Positions 38,518 to 47,645 are shown, counted from the stretch's first letter. The stretch is DNA of 64,000 bases from Pseudomonas nicosulfuronedens (GCF_005877905.1 NZ_SWDV01000022.1:62001-126000); one strand, 5' to 3'. A program made the numbers and translations. Notes: a model not told the origin generated them from the sequence alone.

Positions 38518-39876
38518 TCAGACAGAAAGCAGGAGGAACTCGCGCTCCCAGGAACTGATTACTCGCTTGAAGTTCTCGTGCTCGGCGCGCTTCACCGCGA
38601 CGTAGCCTCGAATGAACTTGTCACCCAGGTATTTCTCCAGGGTCTTGCTGCCTTCCATGCACTCCAGTGCGGCCTCGATGGTCAGCGGCAGGCGCAGGTT
38701 ACGCCGTTCATAGCCGCGGCCCTTGACCTGGGCACTGGGTTTGAAGCCTTCGACCATGCCGATGTAGCCACACAGCAGGCTGGCGGCGAGGGCCAGATAG
38801 GGGTTGGCGTCGGCGCCGGCCAGGCGGTTCTCCACGCGGCGGTTGTCCGGGGTGGAATCCGGTACGCGCAGGCCCACGGTACGGTTCTCCTCGCCCCACT
38901 CCACGTTCACCGGCGCCGAAGTATCGGGCAGGAAGCGGCGGAACGAGTTGACGTTCGGGGCGAACAACGGCAGCGCCTCGGGGATCAGCTTCTGCAGGCC
39001 GCCGATGTGGTGCAGGAACAGCTCGCTCATGCTGCCGTCGGCGTTGGAGAAGATGTTCTTGCCGGTCTTGAGGTCGACGATGCTCTGGTGCAGGTGCATG
39101 GCACTGCCCGGCTCGCCGGTCATTGGCTTGGCCATGAAGGTCGCGGCCACGTTGTGCTTGAGGGCGGCCTCGCGCATGGTGCGCTTGAACACCACGATCT
39201 GGTCGGCCAGGTCCAGGGCATCGCCGTGACGGAAGTTGATCTCCATCTGCGCGGTGCCTTCTTCATGGATCAGGGTGTCCAGGTCCAGGCCCTGCAGCTC
39301 GCACCAGTCGTACATGTCCTCGAACAACGGGTCGAACTCGTTCGCCGCGTCGATGGAGAAGGACTGGCGACCAGTCTCCTGGCGGCCGGAACGGCCGATC
39401 GGAGCCTGCAGCGGGTAGTCGGGGTCATCGCTGCGCTTGGTCAGGTAGAACTCCATCTCCGGCGCCACGATCGGCTTCCAGCCCTTGTCGGCGTAAAGCT
39501 GGAGCACGCGCTTGAGCACGTTGCGCGGCGACAGCTCGATGGGGTTGCCCAGCTTGTCGTAGGTGTCGTGGATGACCATCGCGGTCGGCTCGATGGCCCA
39601 GGGGACGAGGAACACGGCATTCTCGTCCGGGCGGCAGACCATATCGATGTCGGCCGGGTCCAGCAGGTCGTAATAGATGTCGTCTTCGACGTAATCACCG
39701 GTCACGGTCTGCAGGAGAACGCTCTCCGGCAGGCGCATGCCCTTCTCGTTGAGGAATTTCGCGGTCGGCGCGATCTTGCCCCGGGCAATCCCGGTCAGGT
39801 CGGCGATCATGCATTCCACTTCGGTGATCTTGCGTTCCTTCAACCAGCCACTGAGCTGGTCTAACTTGCTAGTCAT
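38518..39876 (-). CDS. spuB: Gamma-glutamyl-polyamine synthetase SpuB
   Basis: A 452-residue glutamine-synthetase-family ligase that joins glutamate to spermidine or putrescine in the gamma-glutamylation route. Family motifs: MEINFRHGDALDLADQ, the ATP/metal segment GSAMHLHQSIVDLKTGKNIF, the Arg loop NSFRRFLPDTSAPVN, and RVENRLAGADANPYLALAASL. The ATG at 39876 (MTSKLDQLSGWL) with GAGG upstream was chosen; the frame runs 61 codons more into spuA. Paralogous to SpuI at 40945. Confidence 0.95.
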   Translation of the reverse strand: MTSKLDQLSGWLKERKITEVECMIADLTGIARGKIAPTAKFLNEKGMRLPESVLLQTVTGDYVEDDIYYDLLDPADIDMVCRPDENAVFLVPWAIEPTAMVIHDTYDKLGNPIELSPRNVLKRVLQLYADKGWKPIVAPEMEFYLTKRSDDPDYPLQAPIGRSGRQETGRQSFSIDAANEFDPLFEDMYDWCELQGLDLDTLIHEEGTAQMEINFRHGDALDLADQIVVFKRTMREAALKHNVAATFMAKPMTGEPGSAMHLHQSIVDLKTGKNIFSNADGSMSELFLHHIGGLQKLIPEALPLFAPNVNSFRRFLPDTSAPVNVEWGEENRTVGLRVPDSTPDNRRVENRLAGADANPYLALAASLLCGYIGMVEGFKPSAQVKGRGYERRNLRLPLTIEAALECMEGSKTLEKYLGDKFIRGYVAVKRAEHENFKRVISSWEREFLLLSV

Positions 39877-39916
39877 AAAGACCTCAGGGTTTGAGAGCCC
39901 GGCCCCAACGCCGGAC

Positions 39917-40666
39917 TCAGCGGTTCCCCGCCCTCTTGCTGCAGGCTTTGCCGAATGCCTGGAAGATAGCGAGATAGTTGGGGTTCGTTTCGACCTGCCA
40001 TTCCGGGTGCCACTGCACCCCGACGGCGAAGGCCACACCTTCGACGGAGAAGGCTTCAACCAACCCGTCAGGCGCCAGAGCTTCTACACGAAGGCCGGGC
40101 GCCAGACGATCAACGCCCTGGCCGTGAATAGAGTTGACCTGGAACTGCGAGGGTAGCCCGATACCGGCGAAAACGCCGCCCGGCTGCACATCGACGACGT
40201 GCCGCAGACCATATTGGATTTCGATCGGCTCACCCGCGGGTTCGCGGTGGTCCATGAAACCTTCGACTTCGTGCACCTTCTGGTGCAACGAACCGCCGAA
40301 GGCGACGTTCATTTCCTGGAAGCCACGGCAGATGCCCAGCACCGGAATCCCGGCCGCGACGGCGCGGCGAATCAGCGGCAGCGTCGTGCTGTCGCGCTCG
40401 GGATCATGAGGAGTGCCTGCAATGCTGGCGGAGCCACTATAATGATGGGGTTCGACGTTCGACGCCGAGCCCGTGAAGAGCAGGCCGTCGAACGCGGCCA
40501 ACATGTCTTCCTGGTCGATGGCATCGCCCAGGGAGGGAATGATCAAAGGAATGCCCGAGGCCCCGGAGATCAGCGCTCTGAGGTATTTGTCGCCAGCAAC
40601 ATGGTAGGGTTTGGAACCGATCTGCTTGATGCAGGCGGACACGCCGATTAACGGCAGGCGAGACAT
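39917..40666 (-). CDS. spuA: Gamma-glutamyl-GABA-type hydrolase SpuA (class I amidotransferase)
   Basis: A 249-residue PuuD-like glutaminase-fold hydrolase that removes the gamma-glutamyl group from intermediates of polyamine breakdown. The nucleophile Cys is in VLGICRGFQEMNVAFGG (about residue 113) and the His-x-Glu pair in VGVQWHPEWQ near residue 222. It is the first gene of spuABCDEFGH and divergent from spuI across 278 bases. Confidence 0.94.
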   Translation of the reverse strand: MSRLPLIGVSACIKQIGSKPYHVAGDKYLRALISGASGIPLIIPSLGDAIDQEDMLAAFDGLLFTGSASNVEPHHYSGSASIAGTPHDPERDSTTLPLIRRAVAAGIPVLGICRGFQEMNVAFGGSLHQKVHEVEGFMDHREPAGEPIEIQYGLRHVVDVQPGGVFAGIGLPSQFQVNSIHGQGVDRLAPGLRVEALAPDGLVEAFSVEGVAFAVGVQWHPEWQVETNPNYLAIFQAFGKACSKRAGNR

Positions 40667-40722
40667 GGGACACCCGTGTTTGTAAGTGTTATGGGCTTGA
40701 GGCCGAGCTTAGCCTTGTTCAT

Positions 40723-40749
40723 TTTTTTACACAATAGCCATGTAAAAAA
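40723..40749. promoter_or_regulatory. Inverted repeat in the spuA-spuI intergenic region
   Basis: Perfect nine-base arms TTTTTTACA and TGTAAAAAA separated by nine bases, in an AT-rich patch between the divergent spuA and spuI starts. The symmetry and position suit an operator for a dimeric regulator controlling both directions; the A/T runs could also be promoter elements. Which protein binds is unknown. Confidence 0.5.
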
Positions 40750-40944
40750 TCAAACACGCCCCACTGAACAGCCCGCCAGCAAAGGCTCTCCGCTCATCAA
40801 AAGCGGCTCGAAACGCCCCAAAAACGGCCCATCACGACCGATGCGCCCCACTTTGGTGCGACATTGACAACCCTTGCCAATTCGGATTGACTCACACCTC
40901 AGCTTTCGAATGATTGAAATTTTTAACAATAAAGGTGTTACATC

Positions 40945-42324
40945 ATGTCGGTACCCCAGAGTGCCGTGTCGCTCGAAGAAGCGAGTGAGTTCCTGAAGGA
41001 ACACCCCGAGGTCCAATTCGTCGACCTCCTTATTGCAGACATGAATGGTGTGGTCCGCGGCAAGCGCATCGAACGCACCAACCTGCCCAAAGTCTATGAG
41101 AAGGGCATCAACCTCCCCGCCTCTCTCTTCGCTCTCGACATTACCGGCTCCACCGTAGAAAGCACCGGCCTCGGCCTGGACATTGGCGACGCGGATCGCG
41201 TCTGTTTCCCCATCCCCAACACCCTCTCCATGGAGCCCTGGCAGAAGCGCCCGACCGCGCAGCTGCTGATGACCATGCACGAGATGGAAGAACGCACACC
41301 GTTCTTCGCCGACCCGCGTGAAGTACTGCGTCAAGTGGTGCAGAAGTTCACCGACATCGGCCTGACCATCGTCGCGGCCTTCGAGCTCGAGTTCTACCTG
41401 ATCGACCAGGAGAACGTGAACGGCCGTCCGCAGCCGCCGCGCTCGCCGATCTCCGGCAAGCGTCCGCAATCGGTCCAGGTCTACTCCATCGACGACCTCG
41501 ACGAGTACGCCGACTGCCTGCAGGACATCATCGACGGCGCCCGCGCCCAGGGCATCCCGGCCGACGCCATCGTCAAGGAAAGCGCCCCGGCCCAGTTCGA
41601 AGTCAACATGCACCACGTTGACGACGCCCTGAAGGCCTGCGACTACGCAGTCCTGCTCAAGCGCCTGATCAAGAACGTCGCCTACGACCACGAGATGGAC
41701 TCGACCTTCATGGCCAAGCCCTACCCGGGCCAGGCAGGCAACGGTCTGCACGTCCACGTCTCGCTGCTCGACAAGGACGGCAAGAACATCTTCACCAGCG
41801 AGGATCCCGAGCAGAACGCCGCGTTGCGCCACGCGATCGGCGGTGTGCTCGAGACCCTGCCGGCGTCGATGGCGTTCCTTTGCCCGAACGTCAACTCGTA
41901 CCGCCGTTTCGGTTCGGCCTTCTTCGTGCCGAACGCACCGAGCTGGGGCCTGGACAACCGCACCGTCGCCCTGCGCGTACCCACTGGAGCGCCGGAAGCG
42001 GTGCGCCTGGAACACCGCGTCGCCGGCGCCGATGCCAACCCGTACCTGCTGCTCTCGGCGGTACTGGCCGGCGTCCACCACGGCCTGACCAACAAGGTCG
42101 AGCCGGGCGCGCCGATCGAAGGCAACGCCTACGAGCAGCTGGAACAGAGCCTGCCGAACAACCTGCGCGATGCCCTGCGCGAGCTGGACGACAGCGACGT
42201 GATGAACAAGTACATCAGCCCCGAGTACATCGACATCTTCGTCGCGTGCAAGGAGCATGAGATGCAGGAGTTCGAATATTCGATCTCCGACCTCGAGTAC
42301 AACTGGTACTTGCACACCGTATAA
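40945..42324 (+). CDS. spuI: Glutamate-polyamine ligase SpuI (glutamine synthetase family)
   Basis: A 459-residue GS-fold ligase. Motifs: FELEFYLIDQ at the start of the catalytic domain, QFEVNMHHVDDALKACD, NGLHVHVSLLDKDGKN, NSYRRFGSAF, and RLEHRVAGADANPYLLLSAVLAG. In P. aeruginosa SpuI gamma-glutamylates putrescine as the entry step of diamine catabolism. An AAAGGTG ribosome site precedes the ATG. Monocistronic: a terminator follows directly. About as long as SpuB, to which it is paralogous. Confidence 0.94.
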   Translation: MSVPQSAVSLEEASEFLKEHPEVQFVDLLIADMNGVVRGKRIERTNLPKVYEKGINLPASLFALDITGSTVESTGLGLDIGDADRVCFPIPNTLSMEPWQKRPTAQLLMTMHEMEERTPFFADPREVLRQVVQKFTDIGLTIVAAFELEFYLIDQENVNGRPQPPRSPISGKRPQSVQVYSIDDLDEYADCLQDIIDGARAQGIPADAIVKESAPAQFEVNMHHVDDALKACDYAVLLKRLIKNVAYDHEMDSTFMAKPYPGQAGNGLHVHVSLLDKDGKNIFTSEDPEQNAALRHAIGGVLETLPASMAFLCPNVNSYRRFGSAFFVPNAPSWGLDNRTVALRVPTGAPEAVRLEHRVAGADANPYLLLSAVLAGVHHGLTNKVEPGAPIEGNAYEQLEQSLPNNLRDALRELDDSDVMNKYISPEYIDIFVACKEHEMQEFEYSISDLEYNWYLHTV

Positions 42325-42332
42325 GTGGTAAA

Positions 42333-42363
42333 CGAAACGCCGGCCCTCGTGCCGGCGTTTCCT
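42333..42363 (+). terminator. Terminator after spuI
   Basis: AAACGCCGGC-CCTCGT-GCCGGCGTTTCCTTG: hairpin directly after the spuI stop with a short T-rich tail. Confidence 0.85.
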
Positions 42364-42573
42364 TGTGCCTCTGGCACACCAAGGAGACTGCGATATCGCA
42401 ACGGCGAGGAGGGGCGCTGCGGCGAGCCACATCCGTATCTCCTTCCTGTCCGCGATGTCTCCATCCGCCTGCCCGGGCGTCCATCGCGTCTGTCGTGTCT
42501 TTGCTGTCGCGCTATCGAGCGGCGATTGATTGCCGCATCCGCTGATTACGTGGTTCATTCAGGGAGATCGCCA

Positions 42574-43635
42574 ATGCCACGCCTGTACGCTTTGATTCTG
42601 ATGCTGTTGTGCCCGCTGTCCGCCTGGGCCGACCAGGTCATCCGCGTCTACAACTGGAATGACTACATCGCTCCCGAAGTGCTCAAGGACTTCGAGAAGG
42701 ACACCGGCATCCGGGTCGAGTACACGACCTACAGCACCGCCGAAGAGGTCAAGAAGGCCCTGGAGAGCGGTGAGAAGATCGATGTCGCGGTACCTTCGCA
42801 CAACGACCTGCCGGCGCTGATCCGCGACAAGCGCATCCAGGCGCTGGACTTCAGCAAGCTGCCCAACCGCAGCCACCTCGACACCCAGTTGCTGAGCAAG
42901 CTGGCCGCCGTGGACCCCAACAACCAGCACGCCGTGCCCTACCTGTGGGGTGCCGTGGGCCTGGCAATCAACGAACCCGAAGCGGAGAAGGCCTACGGCG
43001 GCAAGCTGCCCGACAGCTGGAGCGTCATGTTCGACCCGCAGCAGAGCCAGCGCCTGAAGGCCTGCGGCATGAGCCTGCTGGACGCCCCGGACGAAGCCTT
43101 CTCGGTGCTGATGAACTACCAGGGCCGCAACTTCGCCCGCAGCGCCCCGTCGCAGATCCGCCGTGCCGGCGAAGTCCTCGCCGAGCTGCGCCCGAACCTG
43201 CGCTACATCGACAGCGAGCGCTACATCCAGGACCTCAATGCCGGCAAGCTGTGCGTCGCCATGGCCTGGGTCGGCGACGCCCTGGGCGCCGCCAACGCCG
43301 GCCAGCCGGTGCGCTTCGTGGTGCCGCAGGAAGGCTCGGTGCTGTTCATCGACAACCTGGTGGTCCCCACCGCCGCCGAACACCCGGACCTGGCGCTCAA
43401 ATTCATCGACTACCTGATGCAGCCCAAGGTCGCCGCGCAGATCACCGCCGCCACCCTCTACCCCAACGGCAACAAGGATTCCGCGCAGTTCCTCGACGCT
43501 GCCCTGCGCGACCAGCCGGGCCTGTACCCGGACCAGGAGACCAAGCGCCGTCTGTTCGCCCTGGAAACCGCGCCGGAGAAGACCGCCCCGGTGATCAACG
43601 AAGTCTGGGACAAGCTGCGCGCCGGCGGCAGCTGA
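42574..43635 (+). CDS. Orphan periplasmic polyamine-binding protein (PotD/PotF family)
   Basis: A 353-residue binding protein with signal peptide (residues 1-18, ending AWA) and the family start VIRVYNWNDYIAPEVLKDFEKDTGI. Binding-site segments resemble SpuD/E (VPYLWGAVGLAIN; YIDSERYIQDLNAGKLCVAMAWVGDALGA). No transporter genes adjoin it, so it must share SpuFGH or the 9.5 kb transporter, or act as a sensor partner. PAO1 has an equivalent orphan here (PA0295 in my recollection). The ATG at 42574 follows AGGGAG and starts the signal peptide. Confidence 0.88.
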   Translation: MPRLYALILMLLCPLSAWADQVIRVYNWNDYIAPEVLKDFEKDTGIRVEYTTYSTAEEVKKALESGEKIDVAVPSHNDLPALIRDKRIQALDFSKLPNRSHLDTQLLSKLAAVDPNNQHAVPYLWGAVGLAINEPEAEKAYGGKLPDSWSVMFDPQQSQRLKACGMSLLDAPDEAFSVLMNYQGRNFARSAPSQIRRAGEVLAELRPNLRYIDSERYIQDLNAGKLCVAMAWVGDALGAANAGQPVRFVVPQEGSVLFIDNLVVPTAAEHPDLALKFIDYLMQPKVAAQITAATLYPNGNKDSAQFLDAALRDQPGLYPDQETKRRLFALETAPEKTAPVINEVWDKLRAGGS

Positions 43636-43690
43636 CTTGCCGAGTACCCCGGAGCTGGCGTCCAATAGCCGCCCAGCTCCGGAGGTCGTC

Positions 43691-44332
43691 ATGCCCGCAC
43701 CCTCGCCCACTCGCAAGCCCCGCGCCAGCAGCCAGGCACGCATCGCCGTGATCCTCGAGGCTGCCCGCGCCCTGCTGGCCGAGAGCGGCGCAGCGAGCCT
43801 GTCGATCTACGCCGTAGCCGAGCGCGCGGACATCCCGCCCTCCTCCGTCTACCACTTCTTCCCCAGCGTGCCGGCCCTGCTGCAGGGGCTGACCAGCGAC
43901 GTCCACGCCGCCTTCCGCGCCTGCCTGGACGAGCCCGTAGAGCACGCCGCCCTGCGCGACTGGCGCGACCTCGCACGGCTGGTCGAACAACGCACGCTGG
44001 CCGTGTACGCCGAGGACGCCGCTGCGCGCCAGCTGATCCTCGCCAGCCACGGTCTCGCCGAAGTCACCCAGGCTGACAGCCAGCACGACGTGCAACTCGG
44101 TCACGCCATGCGCGAACTCTTTGAACGCCACTTCGAGCTGCCGCCACTGCCGCAGGACATCGAGGTCTTCAGCCTGGCCATCGAGCTGGGCGACCGCGTA
44201 TACGCCCTCTCCGTGCAGCGCCACGGGCAGATCACCGAACGCCTGGCCGAAGAAGGCATGCGGGTGATTGACGCTTACCTGTCGCTGTACCTGCCGCCCT
44301 GCCTGCCAAAACGGCCGTCGCCCCTTAAATAA
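43691..44332 (+). CDS. aguR: TetR-family regulator of agmatine catabolism (AguR-like)
   Basis: A 213-residue TetR regulator. The HTH is in the N-terminal 65 residues (ILEAARALLAESGAASLSIYAVAERADIPPSSVYHFFPS). The C-terminal ligand domain is divergent. In P. aeruginosa AguR represses the agu genes and is relieved by agmatine or N-carbamoylputrescine. A perfect palindrome starts three bases after its stop, in front of aguA, and fits a TetR operator. GGAGG precedes the ATG at 43691. Confidence 0.85.
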   Translation: MPAPSPTRKPRASSQARIAVILEAARALLAESGAASLSIYAVAERADIPPSSVYHFFPSVPALLQGLTSDVHAAFRACLDEPVEHAALRDWRDLARLVEQRTLAVYAEDAAARQLILASHGLAEVTQADSQHDVQLGHAMRELFERHFELPPLPQDIEVFSLAIELGDRVYALSVQRHGQITERLAEEGMRVIDAYLSLYLPPCLPKRPSPLK

Positions 44333-44334
44333 TC

Positions 44335-44418
44335 GATTTTTATCCGATAAAAATCCGGATATTCGGGCGATATATTTCAAAATCACGCTTCATAAATCGA
44401 TTTTTATCGGCTATAAAT
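44335..44418 (+). promoter_or_regulatory. Candidate AguR operator region
   Basis: A perfect ten-base palindrome GATTTTTATC-C-GATAAAAATC occupies 44335-44355. A second GATTTTTATC half-site, with a degenerate partner, begins at 44399. The region is AT-rich and lies between aguR and aguA. A tight palindrome with one-base centre fits TetR-type binding; assignment to AguR is inference. Confidence 0.6.
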
Positions 44419-44521
44419 TCTCCCACCTGGAGACGTGTCGCCGCGGAGCTTTGCCGAGCGACCTATACTGGCCCCTCGCGGCACTCGACGGCGACGCCTC
44501 CTCGAATGACACAGCCCATTG

Positions 44522-44583
44522 CGTAGGATGGGTGGAGCGCAGCGATACCCATCGATAAGTATCCGCGTGCGCCCATCCTGCGA
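44522..44583. repeat. Dispersed GTAGGATGGGTGGAGC-type palindromic element
   Basis: CGTAGGATGGGTGG at the left and CGCCCATCCTGCG at the right form an imperfect inverted repeat enclosing CGCAGCGATACCCATC. This element recurs in intergenic regions of many proteobacteria, including pseudomonads, and behaves like a small non-autonomous mobile repeat. Here it ends 22 bases before the aguA start. Confidence 0.65.
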
Positions 44584-44605
44584 AGCAACCCTCAAGGACC
44601 GCCCC

Positions 44606-45715
44606 ATGACCACGCTGACCAGCACTCCCCGCGCCGATGGCTTCCGCATGCCGGCGGAATGGGAACCCCAGACCCAGACCTGGATGGTCTGGCCCGAACG
44701 CCCGGACAACTGGCGCCTGGGCGGCAAGCCCGCGCAGGCCGCCTTCAGCGCCGTGGCCCGCGCCATCGCCCGCTTCGAGCCGGTGACCATCGGCGTTTCC
44801 GCTGGCCAGTACGAGAACGCCCGCGCGCAGCTGGCTGACGCGGCCAACATCCGCGTGGTGGAAATCAGCAACGACGACGCCTGGGTGCGCGACACCGGCC
44901 CGACCTTCGTCACCAACGACCAGGGCGACGTGCGCGGCGTGGACTGGACCTTCAACGCCTGGGGCGGCCTGGAAGGCGGCCTGTACTTCCCCTGGCACCG
45001 TGACGACCAGGTGGCGAGCAAGATCCTCGGCATCGAGCGCTGCGACGGCTATCGCACCGAAGGCTTCGTGCTGGAAGGCGGCTCCATCCACGTGGACGGC
45101 GAAGGCACCCTGATCACGACCGAGGAATGCCTGCTCAACCACAACCGCAACCCGCACATGAGCCGCGAAGAAATCGAAGCCGTGCTGCGCGAGCACTTGG
45201 CCATCGACACCGTGATCTGGCTGCCGGACGGCCTGTTCAACGACGAGACCGACGGCCACGTCGACAACTTCTGCTGCTACGTACGCCCGGGCGAAGTGCT
45301 GCTGGCCTGGACCGACGACGTGAACGACCCGAACTACGAGCGCTGCCAGGCCGCCATGCGCGTGTTGGAAAGCGCCCGTGACGCCAAGGGCCGCCAGCTG
45401 ACCGTACACAAGATCGTCATCCCCGGCCCGATCCACGCGACCGAAGCCGAATGCGAAGGCATCGACCTGGTGATCGGCACCCAGCCGCGTGATCCGTCGA
45501 TCCGCCTGGCCGGCTCCTACGTCAACTTCCTGATCGTCAACGGCGGCATCATCGCTCCGCGCTTCGACGACCCGGCGGACGCCGAGGCCGAAGCCACCCT
45601 CAAGCGTATCTTCCCCGAGCACGAGATCGTCATGGTGCCGGGCCGCGAGATACTCCTGGGCGGCGGCAACATCCACTGCATCACCCAGCAGCAGCCGGCG
45701 CCGCAAAAGCGCTGA
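44606..45715 (+). CDS. aguA: Agmatine deiminase
   Basis: A 369-residue enzyme of the PPAD/agmatine deiminase family converting agmatine to N-carbamoylputrescine and ammonia. Signature segments: [23 protein letters not shown] at the N-terminus, [45 protein letters not shown], and the catalytic Cys near the C-terminus in [16 protein letters not shown]. The ATG at 44606 was chosen from this conserved start. The usual partner aguB is not adjacent here, so the product must be processed by an enzyme encoded elsewhere. Confidence 0.95.
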   Translation: MTTLTSTPRADGFRMPAEWEPQTQTWMVWPERPDNWRLGGKPAQAAFSAVARAIARFEPVTIGVSAGQYENARAQLADAANIRVVEISNDDAWVRDTGPTFVTNDQGDVRGVDWTFNAWGGLEGGLYFPWHRDDQVASKILGIERCDGYRTEGFVLEGGSIHVDGEGTLITTEECLLNHNRNPHMSREEIEAVLREHLAIDTVIWLPDGLFNDETDGHVDNFCCYVRPGEVLLAWTDDVNDPNYERCQAAMRVLESARDAKGRQLTVHKIVIPGPIHATEAECEGIDLVIGTQPRDPSIRLAGSYVNFLIVNGGIIAPRFDDPADAEAEATLKRIFPEHEIVMVPGREILLGGGNIHCITQQQPAPQKR

Positions 45716-45728
45716 TTCGCTGAAGCAA

Positions 45729-45769
45729 GAAAAAAGGCCGTCGCCCCGGAAGGAGCGACGGCCTTTTCA
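45729..45769. terminator. Bidirectional terminator between aguA and the first porin
   Basis: GAAAAAAGGCCGTCGC ... GCGACGGCCTTTTC: strong stem with A-run and T-run between the converging genes. Confidence 0.92.
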
Positions 45770-45794
45770 TTTTGCAGAGGGAAATTCTGCAGGA

Positions 45795-47171
45795 TTACAG
45801 CAGCGGAATGCTGTAGCTGACGATCAGGCGGTTCTCGTCCTGGTCGCGCTGGGTGGCGGAGCCCGGCGTGGTCGACGCCGGCAGGCCACTGCGCAAGGAA
45901 GCGTTCTTCCAGGCGACGCCCAGGTTCTTCAGCGGACCGTCCTGGATGGTGTAACCCAGGCTGATATCGCGCTCCCACTCGGTCTTGTCACCGTAGGCCG
46001 TGTCGATGTTGTCGCCGCGCAGGTAGAGGGTCTGGAAGTTCAGGCCCGGCAGGCCCAGCGCCGCGAAGTCATAGCCATATCGAACCTGCCAGGTGCGCTC
46101 GCCGGCATGCTGGAACTTGCCGATCTGCACATCGGTACTCAGGTAGGAAGAAGCCCCGTCGCCGTCGTTGATGAACGGGAAGTCACTGTCGCCCTTGAGC
46201 ACCTGGTGCCCGGCACTGATGCTGTGGCCCTTGATGGTGTAGGTAAACAGGCCGCTGAACGCCTGGTTGTCGACCTTGCCGCGGGTCAGGCCGTTACCGT
46301 AGTAGCCGGTGGTGTAGTAGGACGGGTCATGGCTGCCGTTCTTGCCGTCACTGCTGCTGTGGAAGTAGCGCAGGTCGCTCTTGAGCACGCCCTCGCCAAT
46401 CTCCCAGTTGTGCTGGAGGCCGAGGAAGTGCTGTTTGTAGAAGTCCTTCAGGTTGCCGTAGTAGTACTGCAGCGTGGTGTCCTTGCCCAGCTTGTAGTCG
46501 GCACCACCGTAGTAGAACTTGTTGGTGTACTGGGCGTACTGCGACTTGCCGCCGGCGTTCGCCCCGGCGATCGACAGGCCCTGGTCGGAGTTGCTCGAGT
46601 TGCGCCCCTTCATGTGCTCCAGTTGGCCGGCGACGAAGGTCAGGTCCTTGAACTCATTGGAGGTGACCTGGCCACCACTGAAGGTCTGCGGCAGCAGGCG
46701 GCCGTCGTTGTACGTCACCACCGGCAGCTTGGGCTGCAACGTGCCATAGCGCAGCTCGGTCTGCGAGACCTTGGCCTTGCCGGTCAGCCCAAGGCTGGCG
46801 AAGTCGTCCACCGCGCGGCCATGGCTGTCCGTGGGGAAGACGATGCCACCCAGGCTGCTGCTGTCCGGGTTGTAGTGCTTGCCCTTGCCGCTGTCGAGCT
46901 TGACGCCCAGCAGACCCAGCGCATCGATACCGAAACCGACCGTACCCTGGGTGAAGCCGGACGCGTAGTTGAGCAGGAAGCCCTGCCCCCACTCCTCTTG
47001 TTTGCTCGGCGCCGCCGAGCCGTTGCGGTTGTCCTGGTTGATGTAGAAGTTGCGCAGGCCGAGGCTGGCCTTGCTGTCTTCGATGAAGCCATCGGCGAGT
47101 GCGACCTGGGCCATTCCGGCTGCGGCAATGGCCACGGCCAGGCTCGAATGCTTGAGATTGCGGTAATGCAT
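45795..47171 (-). CDS. OprD-family outer-membrane porin (OprE-like, copy 1)
   Basis: A 458-residue OprD-family porin. After a signal peptide (ending ALA) comes the family start GFIEDSKASLGLRNFYINQDNRNG, then the GQGFLLNYASGFTQGTVGFGIDALGLLGVKLDSGKG segment and regular beta-strands to the terminal NRLIVSYSIPLL. OprD-type porins give selective passage to small substrates such as amino acids and carboxylates. In PAO1 oprE lies next to aguA, so this is the positional match. GGGGAAAG before Met5 of the frame (47171) supports the start used. Very similar to the next gene. Confidence 0.9.
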   Translation of the reverse strand: MHYRNLKHSSLAVAIAAAGMAQVALADGFIEDSKASLGLRNFYINQDNRNGSAAPSKQEEWGQGFLLNYASGFTQGTVGFGIDALGLLGVKLDSGKGKHYNPDSSSLGGIVFPTDSHGRAVDDFASLGLTGKAKVSQTELRYGTLQPKLPVVTYNDGRLLPQTFSGGQVTSNEFKDLTFVAGQLEHMKGRNSSNSDQGLSIAGANAGGKSQYAQYTNKFYYGGADYKLGKDTTLQYYYGNLKDFYKQHFLGLQHNWEIGEGVLKSDLRYFHSSSDGKNGSHDPSYYTTGYYGNGLTRGKVDNQAFSGLFTYTIKGHSISAGHQVLKGDSDFPFINDGDGASSYLSTDVQIGKFQHAGERTWQVRYGYDFAALGLPGLNFQTLYLRGDNIDTAYGDKTEWERDISLGYTIQDGPLKNLGVAWKNASLRSGLPASTTPGSATQRDQDENRLIVSYSIPLL

Positions 47172-47645
47172 AGCTTTCCCCATGACAGGATCGTGAGCGC
47201 GTCATCGGGCTTCGGGCACGATGCGCCCGGCAGGGATGACGACAGTGTCGATCACGACGGCCATGGGGAGGAGTGAGAGAGACGAGCCAGACGGGGCGAT
47301 CTGCGCCGCCTTGTCACTGCAGCGCCGGCCGGGCGCTCGTTCAGCGAGGTACTCCCGAGCGACGCACGCTCCATAAACCCCTACCGGAAGGCCTGCTCGA
47401 TGCCTCTCCCGCCGGTCCGCGCGACCGGCGCCACGATAAGAGCAAGGCCGGCTGCCGCGCGGCGGATAGCCCCGTTACAGGAGGCCTGTTGCACAATCTT
47501 TGACCAGGCTCACGCTTGGATTTCCAGGCAGGCACGGACCACCTCGGAAATGAAGGAGAAGCCTCCGAACACTACCGGAAGAACACCGAATGCGGACAGG
47601 AAAATTCGGCCCCATTAGCGAGCGCACTACTCTCCCGCGCACCAC
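47172..47645 (-). other. Intergenic region upstream of porin copy 1
   Basis: About 470 non-coding bases between the two porin genes. It must hold the promoter and leader of the downstream porin. Open frames here have no coding signs. A GC-rich inverted repeat around CGGGCTTCGGGCACGATGCGCCCG (near 47210) may shape the leader. Otherwise nothing recognised. Confidence 0.4.

Noticed and set aside
40750-42558. 602-residue minus-strand frame opposite spuI
   Set aside because: Antisense shadow of spuI; no start context and no domain.
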